A stretch of DNA of 64,000 nucleotides from Haloferax prahovense DSM 18310 (lineage in GTDB: Archaea; Halobacteriota; Halobacteria; Halobacteriales; Haloferacaceae): positions 185,244-249,243 of the forward strand of contig NZ_AOLG01000012.1 in assembly GCF_000336815.1 (NCBI RefSeq), in the 5' to 3' direction. Position numbers and translations under genes: made by a program. Numbering within the stretch: position 1 is the stretch's first letter; each line of letters starts with the position of its first letter. Positions 1-8,826 of this stretch are shown here, piece after piece. A model generated the notes under the pieces. The model ran no database searches and was not told the DNA's origin. It was given only the letters and a program-made list of their open reading frames with translations.

Positions 1-1363
1 CCTCGGCGGCGAAGTCGCCCGCGCGGCCGTTCGCGTAGGCCGCGACGGCGGCCGCGTCGAGCGGGGGCAAGACGGCCGCGAGCGCGCCGGTCGCGCCCGC
101 GAGCACGTCCCCGGTTCCACCGACGGTCATGCCGGGGTTCCCGGTCCGGTTGACGCGGACGGCGTCGCCGTCGGAGACCACGTCGTACGCGCCTTTCACG
201 AGGAGCGTGTGGCCGAGGTCGGCGGCGAACTCGCGGACGAGGTCGCGTCGCGTCTCCCAGTCGGCGTCGGTCTCGCCACCCATCTTCCGCAACTCGCCCT
301 GATGGGGCGTGCAAATCAGGGTCGCCTCGGTCTCCACCTCGGGGACGACCTGCAGGGCGTCGGCGTCGACGACGGCGGTCCCGTCGTAGGCGGCGAGGAA
401 CTCGCGGACCGCGTCGAGCGACTCGTCGGCGTCGCCGAGGCCGGGGCCGAAGACGACGACGTCGCGGTCGGCGGCGAAATCGAGGAGGTCGGGGACGTGC
501 TCGGGCGCGAGCCGGTCGCCCGAGAAGCCGCGGACGATGAGGTTCTCGGAGTAGCCCTGCACCTCGCGGGCGACGCCTTCGGGGCAGGCGACGCGGGCGA
601 GGTCCGCGCCGGCTCTGAGGGCCGACTGCGCGGCGAGCGCGGGCGCGCCGGTGTACGGGCCGCCGCCGACGACGAGCACGTCGCCGTGGTCGCCCTTGTG
701 GCTCTGTGCGTCGCGGTCGAGCGCGAGCAGGTCGCCCGGTCCGGTGAACAGTTCGGCCGCCTCGGGAATGCCGATGTCGGCGACGACGACCTCGCAGTCG
801 AGGTCCACGAGGCCGGGTTTGTCGTCGTGGAAGGTGACGACCCGGTCCGCGTCAACCGCAAGCCCCGCCGCGTCGCCGGTGTCAGCGTCGAGGCCGGAGG
901 GAACGTCGACCGCGAGGACGGTCGCAGCCGATTCGTTGATGGCGCGCGCGGCCGTCGCCTCGGGTTCGCGGAGCGCACCGGTGACGCCGGTGCCGAGCAT
1001 CGCGTCCACGACGAGGTCCGGGTCGCCGAGGTCGAAGGCGACCGAGTCGGTAACGGTCCGCCGGTCGGCCTCGCCCGCGACGAGGGCGTCCCAGTTCTCG
1101 CGGGCGATGTCGGTCGAAATCGTCTCCGGGCGGCCGAGCAGGTGGACGGTCACGTCGTACGCCTTCAGGAACCGTGCGGCGACGAGCGCGTCGCCGCCGT
1201 TGTTGCCGCGTCCGGCGACGATTGCGACCGACGCGCCGGGGTCCGCGAGGTCGCGGCAGGCCCGCGCGACGGCGTTCCCGCTCGACTCCATGAGCTGTTT
1301 CCGCGGCACGCCGAGCGCCTCGGCGTTCAGGTCGACCGCGGCCATGCGTCGACTCGTAATCAT
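1..1363 (-). CDS. nnr: Bifunctional NAD(P)HX epimerase / ADP-dependent NAD(P)HX dehydratase, 3' end outside window
   Basis: Metabolite repair enzyme: the N-terminal half epimerises damaged NAD(P)H hydrate and the C-terminal half dehydrates the S form back to NAD(P)H using ADP. Reading the minus strand from an ATG at 1363 gives an uninterrupted frame to the window edge, about 454 residues. The N-terminal domain shows GRGNNGGDAL near residue 50 and VDVPSGLDAD near residue 150. The kinase-like C-terminal domain begins around SHKGDHGDVLVVGGG and has NPGMTVGGTGDVLAG near residue 410, the nucleotide-binding signature of this family. The protein is cut by the window edge shortly after that motif, so only the last few dozen residues are missing. 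It is divergent from the MFS transporter gene to its right. Confidence 0.9.
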   Translation of the reverse strand, partial: MITSRRMAAVDLNAEALGVPRKQLMESSGNAVARACRDLADPGASVAIVAGRGNNGGDALVAARFLKAYDVTVHLLGRPETISTDIARENWDALVAGEADRRTVTDSVAFDLGDPDLVVDAMLGTGVTGALREPEATAARAINESAATVLAVDVPSGLDADTGDAAGLAVDADRVVTFHDDKPGLVDLDCEVVVADIGIPEAAELFTGPGDLLALDRDAQSHKGDHGDVLVVGGGPYTGAPALAAQSALRAGADLARVACPEGVAREVQGYSENLIVRGFSGDRLAPEHVPDLLDFAADRDVVVFGPGLGDADESLDAVREFLAAYDGTAVVDADALQVVPEVETEATLICTPHQGELRKMGGETDADWETRRDLVREFAADLGHTLLVKGAYDVVSDGDAVRVNRTGNPGMTVGGTGDVLAGATGALAAVLPPLDAAAVAAYANGRAGDFAAE

Positions 1364-1452
1364 ACGCCCCCGTTGGCCCGGGGCCGCGTTAACACATGTG
1401 GTCGCGGGTCGGATTCGCAACGCTTGACACGGCGGCGACTGAATCCGGGGTA

Positions 1453-2637
1453 GTGACTCGCCGCCTCTTCGGAACTCTCTGCGGACTCGTCTTCCTCGTC
1501 AACTTCGGCCGCGTCGCGTTCCCGCCGCTCGTCGAGACGCTCCAGACGCAGTTCTCGGTCGGTCCGGCGACCATCGGCGTCGTGACGAGCCTCGTCTGGC
1601 TCGGAACCGCCATCCCGCGAATCCCCGTCGGCTACCTGCTCACGCGCGTCTCGCGGTCGAAGGTCGTCCTCGGGTCGGGCACGCTGCTCGTCGTCGCCGC
1701 GGCGTTCACCGCGAGCGCGACGTCGGTGCTGACCCTCCAAATCGGCGCGTTCGGCCTCGGCCTCGCCTCGGGCGCGTACTTCGTCTCCGCGACCCCGCTC
1801 GTCGGCGAACTGTTCCCCGAGCGCGTCGGCCGCATGGTCGGCATCCACGGCGCGGCCAGCCAGGTCGCCGCCGTCGTCGCCGCGCCCGTCGTCGTCTTCA
1901 TCCTCGCGTCGTACACGTGGCGCGAGACGTTCTGGGTCCTGGCCGCCGCCGGCGCGCTCGTGACGCTCCTCCTCTACGCCGTCTCCCGCGACGGGAGCGC
2001 AGGGGCCGGCACGGGCGCCGACCGCGACTTCTCGGCCGCGCTCGGCCACTGGAAACTCATCCTCACTGGCATCCTCCTCATCGCGCCCGCGGGGTTCGTC
2101 TGGCAGGGCCTGTTCAACTTCCTCGTGTCGTACATGACGCAGGCGAAGGCGTTCGACCCCGCCACGGCGAGCACGATGCTCACCATCGTCTTCGCGGCCG
2201 GCGTCCCCGCGTTCTCGCTGTCGGGACGACTCGCCGACAAACTCCCGCACGTCCCCTACATTTTCGGCCTGCTCGTCGCCTTTATCGGCGCGCTCGTCGC
2301 CCTGACGTACGCGCAGGGCTTCGTCGCCGTCGCCGTCGTCGTCGCGGTGCTCGGCTACGTCATCCACAGCCTGTTTCCCGCGCTCGACACGTTCATGCTC
2401 TCGTCGCTGCCGAGCGACGCCCGCGGGAGCGCCTACGCCGTCTTCAGCGGCGCGGCGCTCCTCTTGGAGGCCAACGGGAGCGGCGCGGTCGGCTTCCTGA
2501 CCGAGGCGAACTACGCATTCGAGTCGGTCTTCCGAACACTCGCCGGGGGGCTCGCGGTGTTCGTCGCCGCGCTCGCCGTCCTCTACGCGGTGAACCGACT
2601 GCCGGGCGTCGACCGGACCGAACCGTCGAGCGCCTGA
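1453..2637 (+). CDS. Major facilitator superfamily transporter
   Basis: Membrane permease of about 394 residues made almost entirely of hydrophobic helices, consistent with the 12-helix MFS fold. The signature between helices 2 and 3 is visible as RIPVGYLLTRVSRSKVV, and a hydrophilic linker (SRDGSAGAGTGADRD) separates the two six-helix halves. The substrate cannot be read from the sequence. The frame is open from an ATG at 1396, but a TATA-like GTTAAC at about 1387-1392 would place transcription start near 1416. The GTG at 1453 (MTRRLFGTLCG if read as Met) therefore looks a better start, because it begins directly before the first helix. It is divergent from nnr. Confidence 0.85.
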   Translation: MTRRLFGTLCGLVFLVNFGRVAFPPLVETLQTQFSVGPATIGVVTSLVWLGTAIPRIPVGYLLTRVSRSKVVLGSGTLLVVAAAFTASATSVLTLQIGAFGLGLASGAYFVSATPLVGELFPERVGRMVGIHGAASQVAAVVAAPVVVFILASYTWRETFWVLAAAGALVTLLLYAVSRDGSAGAGTGADRDFSAALGHWKLILTGILLIAPAGFVWQGLFNFLVSYMTQAKAFDPATASTMLTIVFAAGVPAFSLSGRLADKLPHVPYIFGLLVAFIGALVALTYAQGFVAVAVVVAVLGYVIHSLFPALDTFMLSSLPSDARGSAYAVFSGAALLLEANGSGAVGFLTEANYAFESVFRTLAGGLAVFVAALAVLYAVNRLPGVDRTEPSSA

Positions 2638-2650
2638 CCTCCCGAAACGG

Positions 2651-2655
2651 TTTAC
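2651..2655 (+). promoter_or_regulatory. TATA element of the winged-helix gene at 2680
   Basis: GGTTTACTT is centred 27 bases before the ATG, the spacing expected for a leaderless haloarchaeal transcript. Confidence 0.5.
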
Positions 2656-2679
2656 TTCCCGCACCGAAATGTCGATTGT

Positions 2680-3069
2680 ATGTCAGGGTTGCTCCCGTCC
2701 GACGGAACCGTCGATACCAGCGACGAGACCGCCCCGCGCGTCCATTGGCTCGACGACGACGAGACGGAGCAACTCCTCGGAAGCCTCTCTTGTGACACCG
2801 CCCGCGACCTCCTTTCGTGCCTGCAGGACTCGCCGGCGACGGCGACCGAACTCTCGGCGCGAGTCGAGACATCCGTCCAGAACGCCCGTCACCACCTCGG
2901 GAACCTCATCGACGCCGACCTCGTCCGCGTCGCCGGCACCCGCTACTCCGAGAAGGGCCGCGAGATGAAGGTGTACGCCGCCGCCGGCGCGCCGTTCGTC
3001 GTCTGCGTCGGCGGTGACGACGGCGACCGTGAGGCGTTCGCCGAGGCCATCGCCTCCTTTCTCGAATAG
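2680..3069 (+). CDS. Small winged-helix (ArsR-like) transcriptional regulator
   Basis: A 129-residue haloarchaeal DNA-binding protein. Residues about 35-95 form a winged-helix domain: a helical stretch TARDLLSCLQDSPATATELS, then a probable recognition helix VQNARHHLGNLIDADLV, and a wing ending in GTRYSEKGREMKVY. The C-terminal segment (PFVVCVGGDDGDREAF) is a short extra strand and helix seen in haloarchaeal relatives. The TATA-like TTTAC at 2651-2655 lies 27 bases before the ATG, so the transcript is probably leaderless. Its regulatory target is not evident; the XPD-like helicase gene starts 72 bases downstream. Confidence 0.8.
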   Translation: MSGLLPSDGTVDTSDETAPRVHWLDDDETEQLLGSLSCDTARDLLSCLQDSPATATELSARVETSVQNARHHLGNLIDADLVRVAGTRYSEKGREMKVYAAAGAPFVVCVGGDDGDREAFAEAIASFLE

Positions 3070-3141
3070 CGTCGCCAACCCGGACGCCACCCCTCGCGCG
3101 AACGTTCAAGTACGAGTCCGCGGCCAGTCACCGACACCCCT

Positions 3142-5496
3142 ATGGCCGTCGCAACTGGACCACAGAGCGTGACCTGGCAGGAGGTGTTCGGCCACCCGGA
3201 GGCGTACCCGGAGCAGGCCGACGGAATCGAGACCGCGATACAGACCGCCCGAGACGATGGATTTGCCGTCGTTGAGGGCGCGTGCGGGACCGGCAAGACG
3301 ATGCTCGCGCTCACCGCCGGCATCGACCTCGTCCGCGACCCCGACTCCGACTACGAGCGCGTCTTCGTCCTCACGAGCGTCAAACAACAGCTCCGGCAGT
3401 TCGAGGCCGACCTCCGAACCATCAACGAGAACCTCCCGACCGACTGGAAACCCGTCTCGGGGCTCACGCTCGTCGGCAAATCGGACGTGTGTCCCTACAG
3501 CCGCGAGGGCTGCGGCGGCATCGACGACTCGACCGTCTACGACCGCTGTGAGGGCCTCCGCGACCGGACCCGCGGGCTCGTCGGCGACGGCGGCCGGACC
3601 AGCGCCGAGGCGCTCGCCAAAGACGCCCGCGAGCAACAGACCGGCCTCCTCGACACCGGTTCGACGAGCGCGGGCCCCTCCTACCTCGAAACTGCCGGCG
3701 ACCCGACGCCGTACCCCAAGTCGATGCCGGACTACGAGGACGTGGAGTACTGCCCGTTCTACGCGAACTTCCTCGCGGACCTCCCCGAAGACGGCGACCC
3801 AATCGAGGCCGTCCCCTTCGAGTTCGACGACAAGGGACTCATCACAACCGAAGACCTCGTCTCGCTGGCCGCGGGCGCGGGGTCGTGTCCGCACTCCGTG
3901 ATGGGCGCGCTGTTGCCCAACGTCGAGGTCGTCGTCGGCAACTACTACCACGCGTTCGACCCGACGACCGTCGGCACGTTCACCGGCGCGCTCGTCGACG
4001 ACTCGACGTTCGTCATCTGCGACGAGGCGCACATGCTCGAACCCCGCGTCCGCGACCTCGTCTCGGTCGGCGTCGGCGACCGGACGCTCCGCGACGCCGA
4101 AAGCGAGTTCACCCGCGTCATCCAGCCGGTGAAGTTCGACGACGCCGGCAAGTCGACTGTCGACGCCGAACTCGTCCGCGGGGAGCTACAGGAGGCCGAC
4201 GTGACGCTCCGCGAACTGGAGGAGACCCGGGACTTCATCCGCGACCTCCGGGAGGAGCTCGACCGGCGCGTGACCGCGCACCTCGACCGCGAGTACGTCG
4301 GCTGGCGCGCCGACCTCACCGAACTCGAAGACGAGGAACTCCCCCTGCGCGACCCCGAGGAGCCCGGCGTCGACGAACTCACCGAGTGGGCCGAGGCGAA
4401 CGGCCACGACGAGGGGACGTGGGTCCGCGCCGAGGCGACCGGCTCGGCGGTCGCCCGCATCCTCGACTCGGTGGAGGAAGACGACAAGCGCCGGGCCGCG
4501 CCCGCGGCGGGGCGGGCGCTGGCGACGTGGGCCTACGCGGACCACGAAAAGCACTTCCGCGAAATCGAGCTCGAACGGACGTGGGACGAGATGGAGCCGC
4601 CGGAGTCGTGGCGTCGCGCGTACAACGTCCGGCTGTCGGTCCACAACTGCGTCCCCGGCGAGGCCATCGCCGAGCGCCTCGGCGACTTCGGTGGCGGCGT
4701 CCTCATGAGTGCGACGCTCGAACCCATCGACGTGTTCCGTCGCGTGACCGGCCTCGACGCCCTCGCCGACGACGGCCGCCCGGTCGCCGAGCGGACGTTC
4801 GGCCTCGGCTTCCCCGAGTCGAACCGCGCGAGCTTCGCCGTCGACGTGCCGAAGTTCACCCACAGCAACCGCGGGCCGCCCGGCGAGGAAAACGAGACGC
4901 GACTCGCGTACACCGACGCCGCCGTCGAGGTGTGCGAGCGCTCGCCGGGCAACGTCCTCGTCGGGATGCCGAACTACGCCGAGGCCGAGTGGATGGCGGG
5001 CGCGCTCGAAGCCCGCGTCGACAAGCCCGTCCTCCTCGACGAGTCGTCCGACGACGGGGCCACCGAGCGACTCAAACGGGACTTCTTCGGCGGCGAGGGA
5101 AAAGTGCTCGTGACGAGCCTCCGCGGCACGCTCACCGAGGGCGTCGACTACAGCGGCGACAAGCTCTCGGCCGCCGTCGTCTGCGGCGTCCCGCTCATCA
5201 ACACGTCGTCACCGCGGACCCGCGCGGTGAAGACGGCCTACGACCGCGAGTTCGGAAACGGATTCGAGACGGCGCTCACGGTGCCCGCGGTCAGAAAGGC
5301 GCGGCAGGCTATCGGCCGCGTCATCCGCGGGACCGACGAGGTCGGCGTCCGCGTCTTCGTTGACGCCCGGTACGCCCGCGACTCGTGGAACGGCGTCCGC
5401 GACTACCTGCCGGAACAGGAGCGCGAGGAGTTCAGACCGGTCAGTCCCGACATGCTCGGCTTCGGTCTCGACCGGTTCTGGTCGTCAGTCGAGTAG
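3142..5496 (+). CDS. XPD/DinG-like ATP-dependent DNA helicase (superfamily 2, Fe-S type)
   Basis: A 784-residue helicase of the Rad3/XPD/DinG group, which unwinds DNA 5' to 3' in repair. Walker A is GACGTGKTM at residues 46-54, and the DEAH box (VICDEAHML) is near residue 294. Between them lie cysteines in the order expected for the 4Fe-4S domain: DVCPYSREGCGG near 117-126, YDRCEGL near 136, YCPFY near 204 and SCPHS near 249. The second motor domain carries TSLRGTLTEGVDYSGD and the arginine-finger motif QAIGRVIRGTDEVGV near residue 720. Length fits the archaeal family. Which cysteines bind the cluster cannot be settled here because more than four are available. Confidence 0.9.
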   Translation: MAVATGPQSVTWQEVFGHPEAYPEQADGIETAIQTARDDGFAVVEGACGTGKTMLALTAGIDLVRDPDSDYERVFVLTSVKQQLRQFEADLRTINENLPTDWKPVSGLTLVGKSDVCPYSREGCGGIDDSTVYDRCEGLRDRTRGLVGDGGRTSAEALAKDAREQQTGLLDTGSTSAGPSYLETAGDPTPYPKSMPDYEDVEYCPFYANFLADLPEDGDPIEAVPFEFDDKGLITTEDLVSLAAGAGSCPHSVMGALLPNVEVVVGNYYHAFDPTTVGTFTGALVDDSTFVICDEAHMLEPRVRDLVSVGVGDRTLRDAESEFTRVIQPVKFDDAGKSTVDAELVRGELQEADVTLRELEETRDFIRDLREELDRRVTAHLDREYVGWRADLTELEDEELPLRDPEEPGVDELTEWAEANGHDEGTWVRAEATGSAVARILDSVEEDDKRRAAPAAGRALATWAYADHEKHFREIELERTWDEMEPPESWRRAYNVRLSVHNCVPGEAIAERLGDFGGGVLMSATLEPIDVFRRVTGLDALADDGRPVAERTFGLGFPESNRASFAVDVPKFTHSNRGPPGEENETRLAYTDAAVEVCERSPGNVLVGMPNYAEAEWMAGALEARVDKPVLLDESSDDGATERLKRDFFGGEGKVLVTSLRGTLTEGVDYSGDKLSAAVVCGVPLINTSSPRTRAVKTAYDREFGNGFETALTVPAVRKARQAIGRVIRGTDEVGVRVFVDARYARDSWNGVRDYLPEQEREEFRPVSPDMLGFGLDRFWSSVE

Positions 5497-5556
5497 TCGC
5501 GGACGCGCCGCGCCGCCGCCGGCGTGTCGAGGGCCAGACGTGTCGTCAGGAGAGCG

Positions 5557-5745
5557 TCAGCGTTCGTCGTCCCACGCGTCCCGGCAGTCGTCGTCGCAGA
5601 AGTGCCGCGCCTGCACGGCGCCGTCTTCGACCCACGTGACGACGCGGTGCGTCGGATTGTTGGCAACCGGCTCCCCGCACGTCGCACAGGTCGGGGCGTC
5701 TTCGGGGTCTACGTTCTCTTCCAAATCGGACGTGGGATCGACCAT
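5557..5745 (-). CDS. Small CPxCG-like zinc-finger protein
   Basis: A 62-residue protein with one zinc-finger-like pair: CATCGEP at residues 20-26 and FCDDDC near 49-54, so four cysteines in the spacing of treble-clef or TRASH-like knuckles. The frame extends upstream to an ATG at 5772. The ATG at 5745 is preferred because the TATA-like TTGAAG near 5777 would put transcription start at about 5750. Haloarchaeal genomes encode many such one-domain zinc proteins; no specific role can be assigned. It is convergent with the helicase gene. Confidence 0.75.
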   Translation of the reverse strand: MVDPTSDLEENVDPEDAPTCATCGEPVANNPTHRVVTWVEDGAVQARHFCDDDCRDAWDDER

Positions 5746-5970
5746 CGACAGCCAGATGGCGGTCCCGGGCACTTCAACCCGTCTCCGCCGGCAGAAGTCG
5801 CCCGGCGGGGCGGATTCTCCCGCGGAACTGTGGAATCCACACCCGCGCGAGGGAAACCGAAGCTATGTATCACTCCGTACTCCCACTTGGTGCAACGTTT
5901 TGTAACCAACGGGTATTGTCAATCACTACCACACTTAGTGAAGGTTATGTAATCGCCGTCGCGTGTGTAT

Positions 5971-5976
5971 AGGTGA
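5971..5976 (+). promoter_or_regulatory. Shine-Dalgarno AGGTGA before the 5983 gene
   Basis: AGGTGA, complementary to the 16S rRNA 3' end, lies 6 bases before the ATG at 5983. It supports that start and indicates a leadered transcript. A TATA-like GGTTATGTAA lies at 5943-5952. Confidence 0.55.
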
Positions 5977-5982
5977 CGGCGA

Positions 5983-6204
5983 ATGTCAGAAGTGCCCGCC
6001 TCTCAGGACTCGGTTGCAGGGACCGCTGACCGCACCGGCGCGGATACCACCGGGGATTGCTTCCTCCATAGCGTCGTCGTCACCTATCGAGGGAGCCCGG
6101 ACCAGGTCACCGTCTACCCCCGGCGCGACAGCTGCTGCGACCGAATGGAGGCGTGGCTGACCGCCGACGCCGACGCGTTCATCTCGCTCGACGAGATGTG
6201 CTGA
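5983..6204 (+). CDS. Small haloarchaeal protein, DUF7511-like
   Basis: A 73-residue soluble acidic protein. Its core resembles a small haloarchaeal family (DUF7511, from memory): a strand SVVVTYRGSPDQVTVYP, then RMEAWLTADADAFISLDEM at the C-terminus. It contains four cysteines (C26, an adjacent CC near 50, and a C-terminal Cys), which is unusual for such a short cytosolic haloarchaeal protein and could reflect metal binding. The start is supported by a Shine-Dalgarno sequence. No function is known. The MutS-like gene is convergent to its right. Confidence 0.7.
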   Translation: MSEVPASQDSVAGTADRTGADTTGDCFLHSVVVTYRGSPDQVTVYPRRDSCCDRMEAWLTADADAFISLDEMC

Positions 6205-6279
6205 GTCGTCGCCGCCGCGGTCGCCGCGCAGCCGACGAGAGCGCACGTCGCCGATAGCTCCCCGCGCCGCCGCGTCGGC

Positions 6280-8022
6280 TCAGCCGACGAACTCGGCGTC
6301 GGACAGCGTCTTTTGTACCGCCTCTTCGCCCACCGCCGCAGCCAACGCCTCGAAGCCGGCGCGCTCGGCGCGGTCGCGGGCGTTCGCCACCAGCCGCGAG
6401 ACGATGAACTCCGGCGTGGACTTGCCGACCGTCCCGAACCGCGGCTGGTAGTCCACGCGCAGTTCCAACTCGTCGGTCAGCCCCTCGGCGAAGATGCCGT
6501 CGATGCGCGCCTCGGGTGGGAGCGGGCTCAGTTCGTCCGCGAGGTGCGTGACGTAGACGCCGAACGCGTTGCGCTCGACGGTAAGGTTCACGAGACCGTT
6601 GAGCAGGTCGGCCGCGCGACCCGGCTCGGTGATGGCCTCGAACTCGTCGACGAGCATCAGCGTCCGCCCGTCGCCCGAAAGCGGCGGCACGATGGACTTA
6701 AGCGTCGATTCGAGCACGCCCGCGTTGAAGCTCGCGTGCCGGCGGTGGAACACGACCGAGTCGAATCGGCCGACGACCGCCGACTCGGCGGGGACGGGGA
6801 GTCCCATCGACGCGAGGATGGCGACCTGCGAGAGCGTCTCCAGGAGCGTCGTCTTCCCGCCGCTGTTGGCCCCGGTGAGGACCGACACGCGGTCACCGAC
6901 CGGCGGCGTCGACCCGGTAGCGCACGCGAGTTCGTGGTCGCCGACGGCGTAGGAGACGGGCTGTGGGTCGTCGATGAAGAGGTTTCGGGCCCCGCAGACC
7001 GCCAGCCCCGTCTCGGCGATGTCCGGTCGCGTCAGGTCGTACTCGTCGGCGAACCGCGCGAGCGACAGCGACAGCGCGACCTCGTCGACGGCCTCGACCG
7101 CGAGGTCCACGTCGTCGCGGGCGGCCCAGATGCGGTCGCGTAGCTCCTCGGCGACGGTCTCTTCGCGCGCGGCGACGTCGGCTTCGAGGTCCTCGACGAG
7201 CGCCCGGAGCGACGCGCTCACGAAGTCGGTCGCGTCGCGGGCGTCCTCGGCGGCGACCGCCTCGACCTCGCCGCGCGAGAGGTCGGTCTCCTGTGCGACG
7301 TACTGGACGAACGCGGCGCGGAAGTCGTCCAGCGAGCGGACGCCCCGCGACTGGATGGTTTCGAGCACGTCGAACGAGCCGGATTGGAGTTCGTTCGCGG
7401 TTTCGAGCCGGCTCCGCAGGCTGTCGAGGCGGTCGTCGGCACCCGCGGCGACCGAGCCGTCCTTGTCGACGTAGCCGAGCGCGCCGAGGGCGTCGCGGAG
7501 GGCGCCCGGGTCGGCCTCCTCCAGCGCGTCGAACGGCTCGCCGCGGAGGCCGGCCTCCCGGAGTTCGAGCGCGGCGCGAACGGCGGCGCGCTCGGTCTCG
7601 CCGGCCTCGTCGTAGTCGCGGAACGTCGCTTCGACGGCGTCGCGGGCGTCGTCGTCGAGGTCGGCCCACGCCTCCCGCGCCGCGAGGACGCGGTCGAGGC
7701 GGTCGCGTCGGTCTCCAACGGTCGGGAGCGGCGTCAGCACGCGGATTCGGTCGGCGGCGTGTTCGGTCAGCGCGCGGTCGCTCGCGAGCGACAGGAGGTC
7801 GTCGTACACGTCGCGGGCGTCGCGGGTCGACAGCACGTCGATGCCGGCCTGTCCGTCGGCGCGGCGGAGGATGCGAACCGCCCGCCCGCGGGTGACGCCG
7901 GCGTCGACGAGCGCCCGCACGTCGGCCGACTCGATAGCGGCGACCGCCCCCTCCCTGCCGAGAGCCGATTCCAGTCGGTCCGAGGTCTTCGGGCCGACTC
8001 CCCAGTAGTCTTCGAGTCGCAT
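6280..8022 (-). CDS. MutS5b-like DNA-binding ATPase with helix-hairpin-helix N-terminus
   Basis: A 580-residue MutS-family ATPase. It opens with a helix-hairpin-helix (VGPKTSDRLESALG and VDAGVTRGRAVRIL in residues 8-52). A long mostly helical core follows, then the ABC-type ATPase: Walker A LTGANSGGKTTLLE near residue 380, Walker B with TLMLVDEFEAI near 460, and the H-loop YVTHLADEL near 490. It lacks the mismatch-recognition N-terminal domain of MutS1, which places it with the MutS2/MutS5-type haloarchaeal proteins, whose role in mismatch repair is unclear. Start ATG at 8022. The UPF0058 gene lies 84 bases upstream on the same strand. Confidence 0.85.
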   Translation of the reverse strand: MRLEDYWGVGPKTSDRLESALGREGAVAAIESADVRALVDAGVTRGRAVRILRRADGQAGIDVLSTRDARDVYDDLLSLASDRALTEHAADRIRVLTPLPTVGDRRDRLDRVLAAREAWADLDDDARDAVEATFRDYDEAGETERAAVRAALELREAGLRGEPFDALEEADPGALRDALGALGYVDKDGSVAAGADDRLDSLRSRLETANELQSGSFDVLETIQSRGVRSLDDFRAAFVQYVAQETDLSRGEVEAVAAEDARDATDFVSASLRALVEDLEADVAAREETVAEELRDRIWAARDDVDLAVEAVDEVALSLSLARFADEYDLTRPDIAETGLAVCGARNLFIDDPQPVSYAVGDHELACATGSTPPVGDRVSVLTGANSGGKTTLLETLSQVAILASMGLPVPAESAVVGRFDSVVFHRRHASFNAGVLESTLKSIVPPLSGDGRTLMLVDEFEAITEPGRAADLLNGLVNLTVERNAFGVYVTHLADELSPLPPEARIDGIFAEGLTDELELRVDYQPRFGTVGKSTPEFIVSRLVANARDRAERAGFEALAAAVGEEAVQKTLSDAEFVG

Positions 8023-8106
8023 ACCGGGGGCGTCTCACCGGGCGCTCTTAGGTCCATCCGTCGGCCGGTGCCGCCGCTGTTCGAGGGGGAGTCCGCGAAG
8101 AAAATA

Positions 8107-8421
8107 TCAGTGTGACGTGACGCGCTGGTCGGTGTCGGGGTCGGCGTCGGCGTCGGTCGCCTCGTCGGGACGGAGCAGGTGTCGGCCGGGCACCGACTCC
8201 GCGTCGCGGTCGAGCTCGCGGGCGGCACCGACCGCGAGCGCGGTCGTGAGCGTCCGGACGGCGTGCTCGTGGTCGGCCCGGCAGTCCCGGAGAGCCATCG
8301 GGCCGATTCCAAGACGGTGGTACGGTTCGAGGTCGGCGCTCGTGAGCACCCCGCGGTCGAGGTAGTCTGTAGCGATTTCCACGAGCAGCGAATGCACGTG
8401 AATGAGCTCGTTTTTCTTCAT
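8107..8421 (-). CDS. UPF0058 family protein
   Basis: A 104-residue protein with the UPF0058 signature: MKKNELIHVHSLLVEIATDY at the N-terminus, then LEPYHRLGIGPMALRDCRAD and HAVRTLTTALA. The C-terminal 35 residues are a family-external acidic tail. The open frame extends upstream to an ATG at 8442, but the TATA-like ATTTAC at 8448-8453 is 29 bases from the ATG at 8421, and family members begin MKKNEL, so 8421 is taken as the start. The family has no established function. Confidence 0.8.
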   Translation of the reverse strand: MKKNELIHVHSLLVEIATDYLDRGVLTSADLEPYHRLGIGPMALRDCRADHEHAVRTLTTALAVGAARELDRDAESVPGRHLLRPDEATDADADPDTDQRVTSH

Positions 8422-8634
8422 GGGTTGCACGTATGTGCTCATCCGGCGTAAATGGCGCGGTGGTGCGTGCTTTTGGTCTTGTATCTGCCTCGGCTAGAAA
8501 TGAATGTACGCACCGGGGACACGAACGAAACACCCGTGGCTCGTCGGTCGGTTTCGCGGAAAGGGAGTTGGGGTTTGGGCAGGGACACGTCCCCAGGGCG
8601 GAGAGAGGGGGTAGGTTGTCGATTCCGCCGTAGG

Positions 8635-8650
8635 GTCGTGCGGGCACGAC
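8635..8650. repeat. Perfect inverted repeat 1, upstream of histidine kinase
   Basis: GTCGTGC-GG-GCACGAC: 7-base arms with a 2-base spacer. It could be an operator or a hairpin in a 5' leader. Confidence 0.6.
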
Positions 8651-8652
8651 GA

Positions 8653-8670
8653 GTGACCCGGGCAGGTCAC
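8653..8670. repeat. Perfect inverted repeat 2, upstream of histidine kinase
   Basis: GTGACC-CGGGCA-GGTCAC: 6-base arms with a 6-base spacer, two bases after repeat 1. Confidence 0.6.
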
Positions 8671-8712
8671 TGTGGCCATATAGTCGAATGGCGCGGTCGG
8701 TAGTAATTCACG

Positions 8713-8730
8713 GCCCTACGTGGTTAGGGC
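8713..8730. repeat. Perfect inverted repeat 3, upstream of histidine kinase
   Basis: GCCCTA-CGTGGT-TAGGGC: the same 6-6-6 geometry as repeat 2 but with different arm sequence. Confidence 0.6.
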
Positions 8731-8826
8731 TGGCTCGGACCGACCGAGAAACGCACAAGTCAGTGGGGGTTAGAGTCGGGGTATGCACGCACGACGGGAC
8801 GCCGGTTCGAGGGGGGGTCGAGACGG

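Larger units (their letters stand above)
8422..8826. other. Intergenic region (405 bp) between divergent UPF0058 and histidine kinase genes
   Basis: No convincing coding sequence. It holds the TATA element of the UPF0058 gene near 8450 and three perfect inverted repeats at 8635-8650, 8653-8670 and 8713-8730, listed separately. A stretch near 8672-8700 (CATATAGTCGAATGG) looks superficially like a tRNA D-arm, but no T-arm follows. Confidence 0.6.

Noticed and set aside
8672..8760. tRNA-like D-arm sequence (CATATAGTCGAATGG)
   Set aside because: No T-arm or acceptor pairing could be found downstream within tRNA length.
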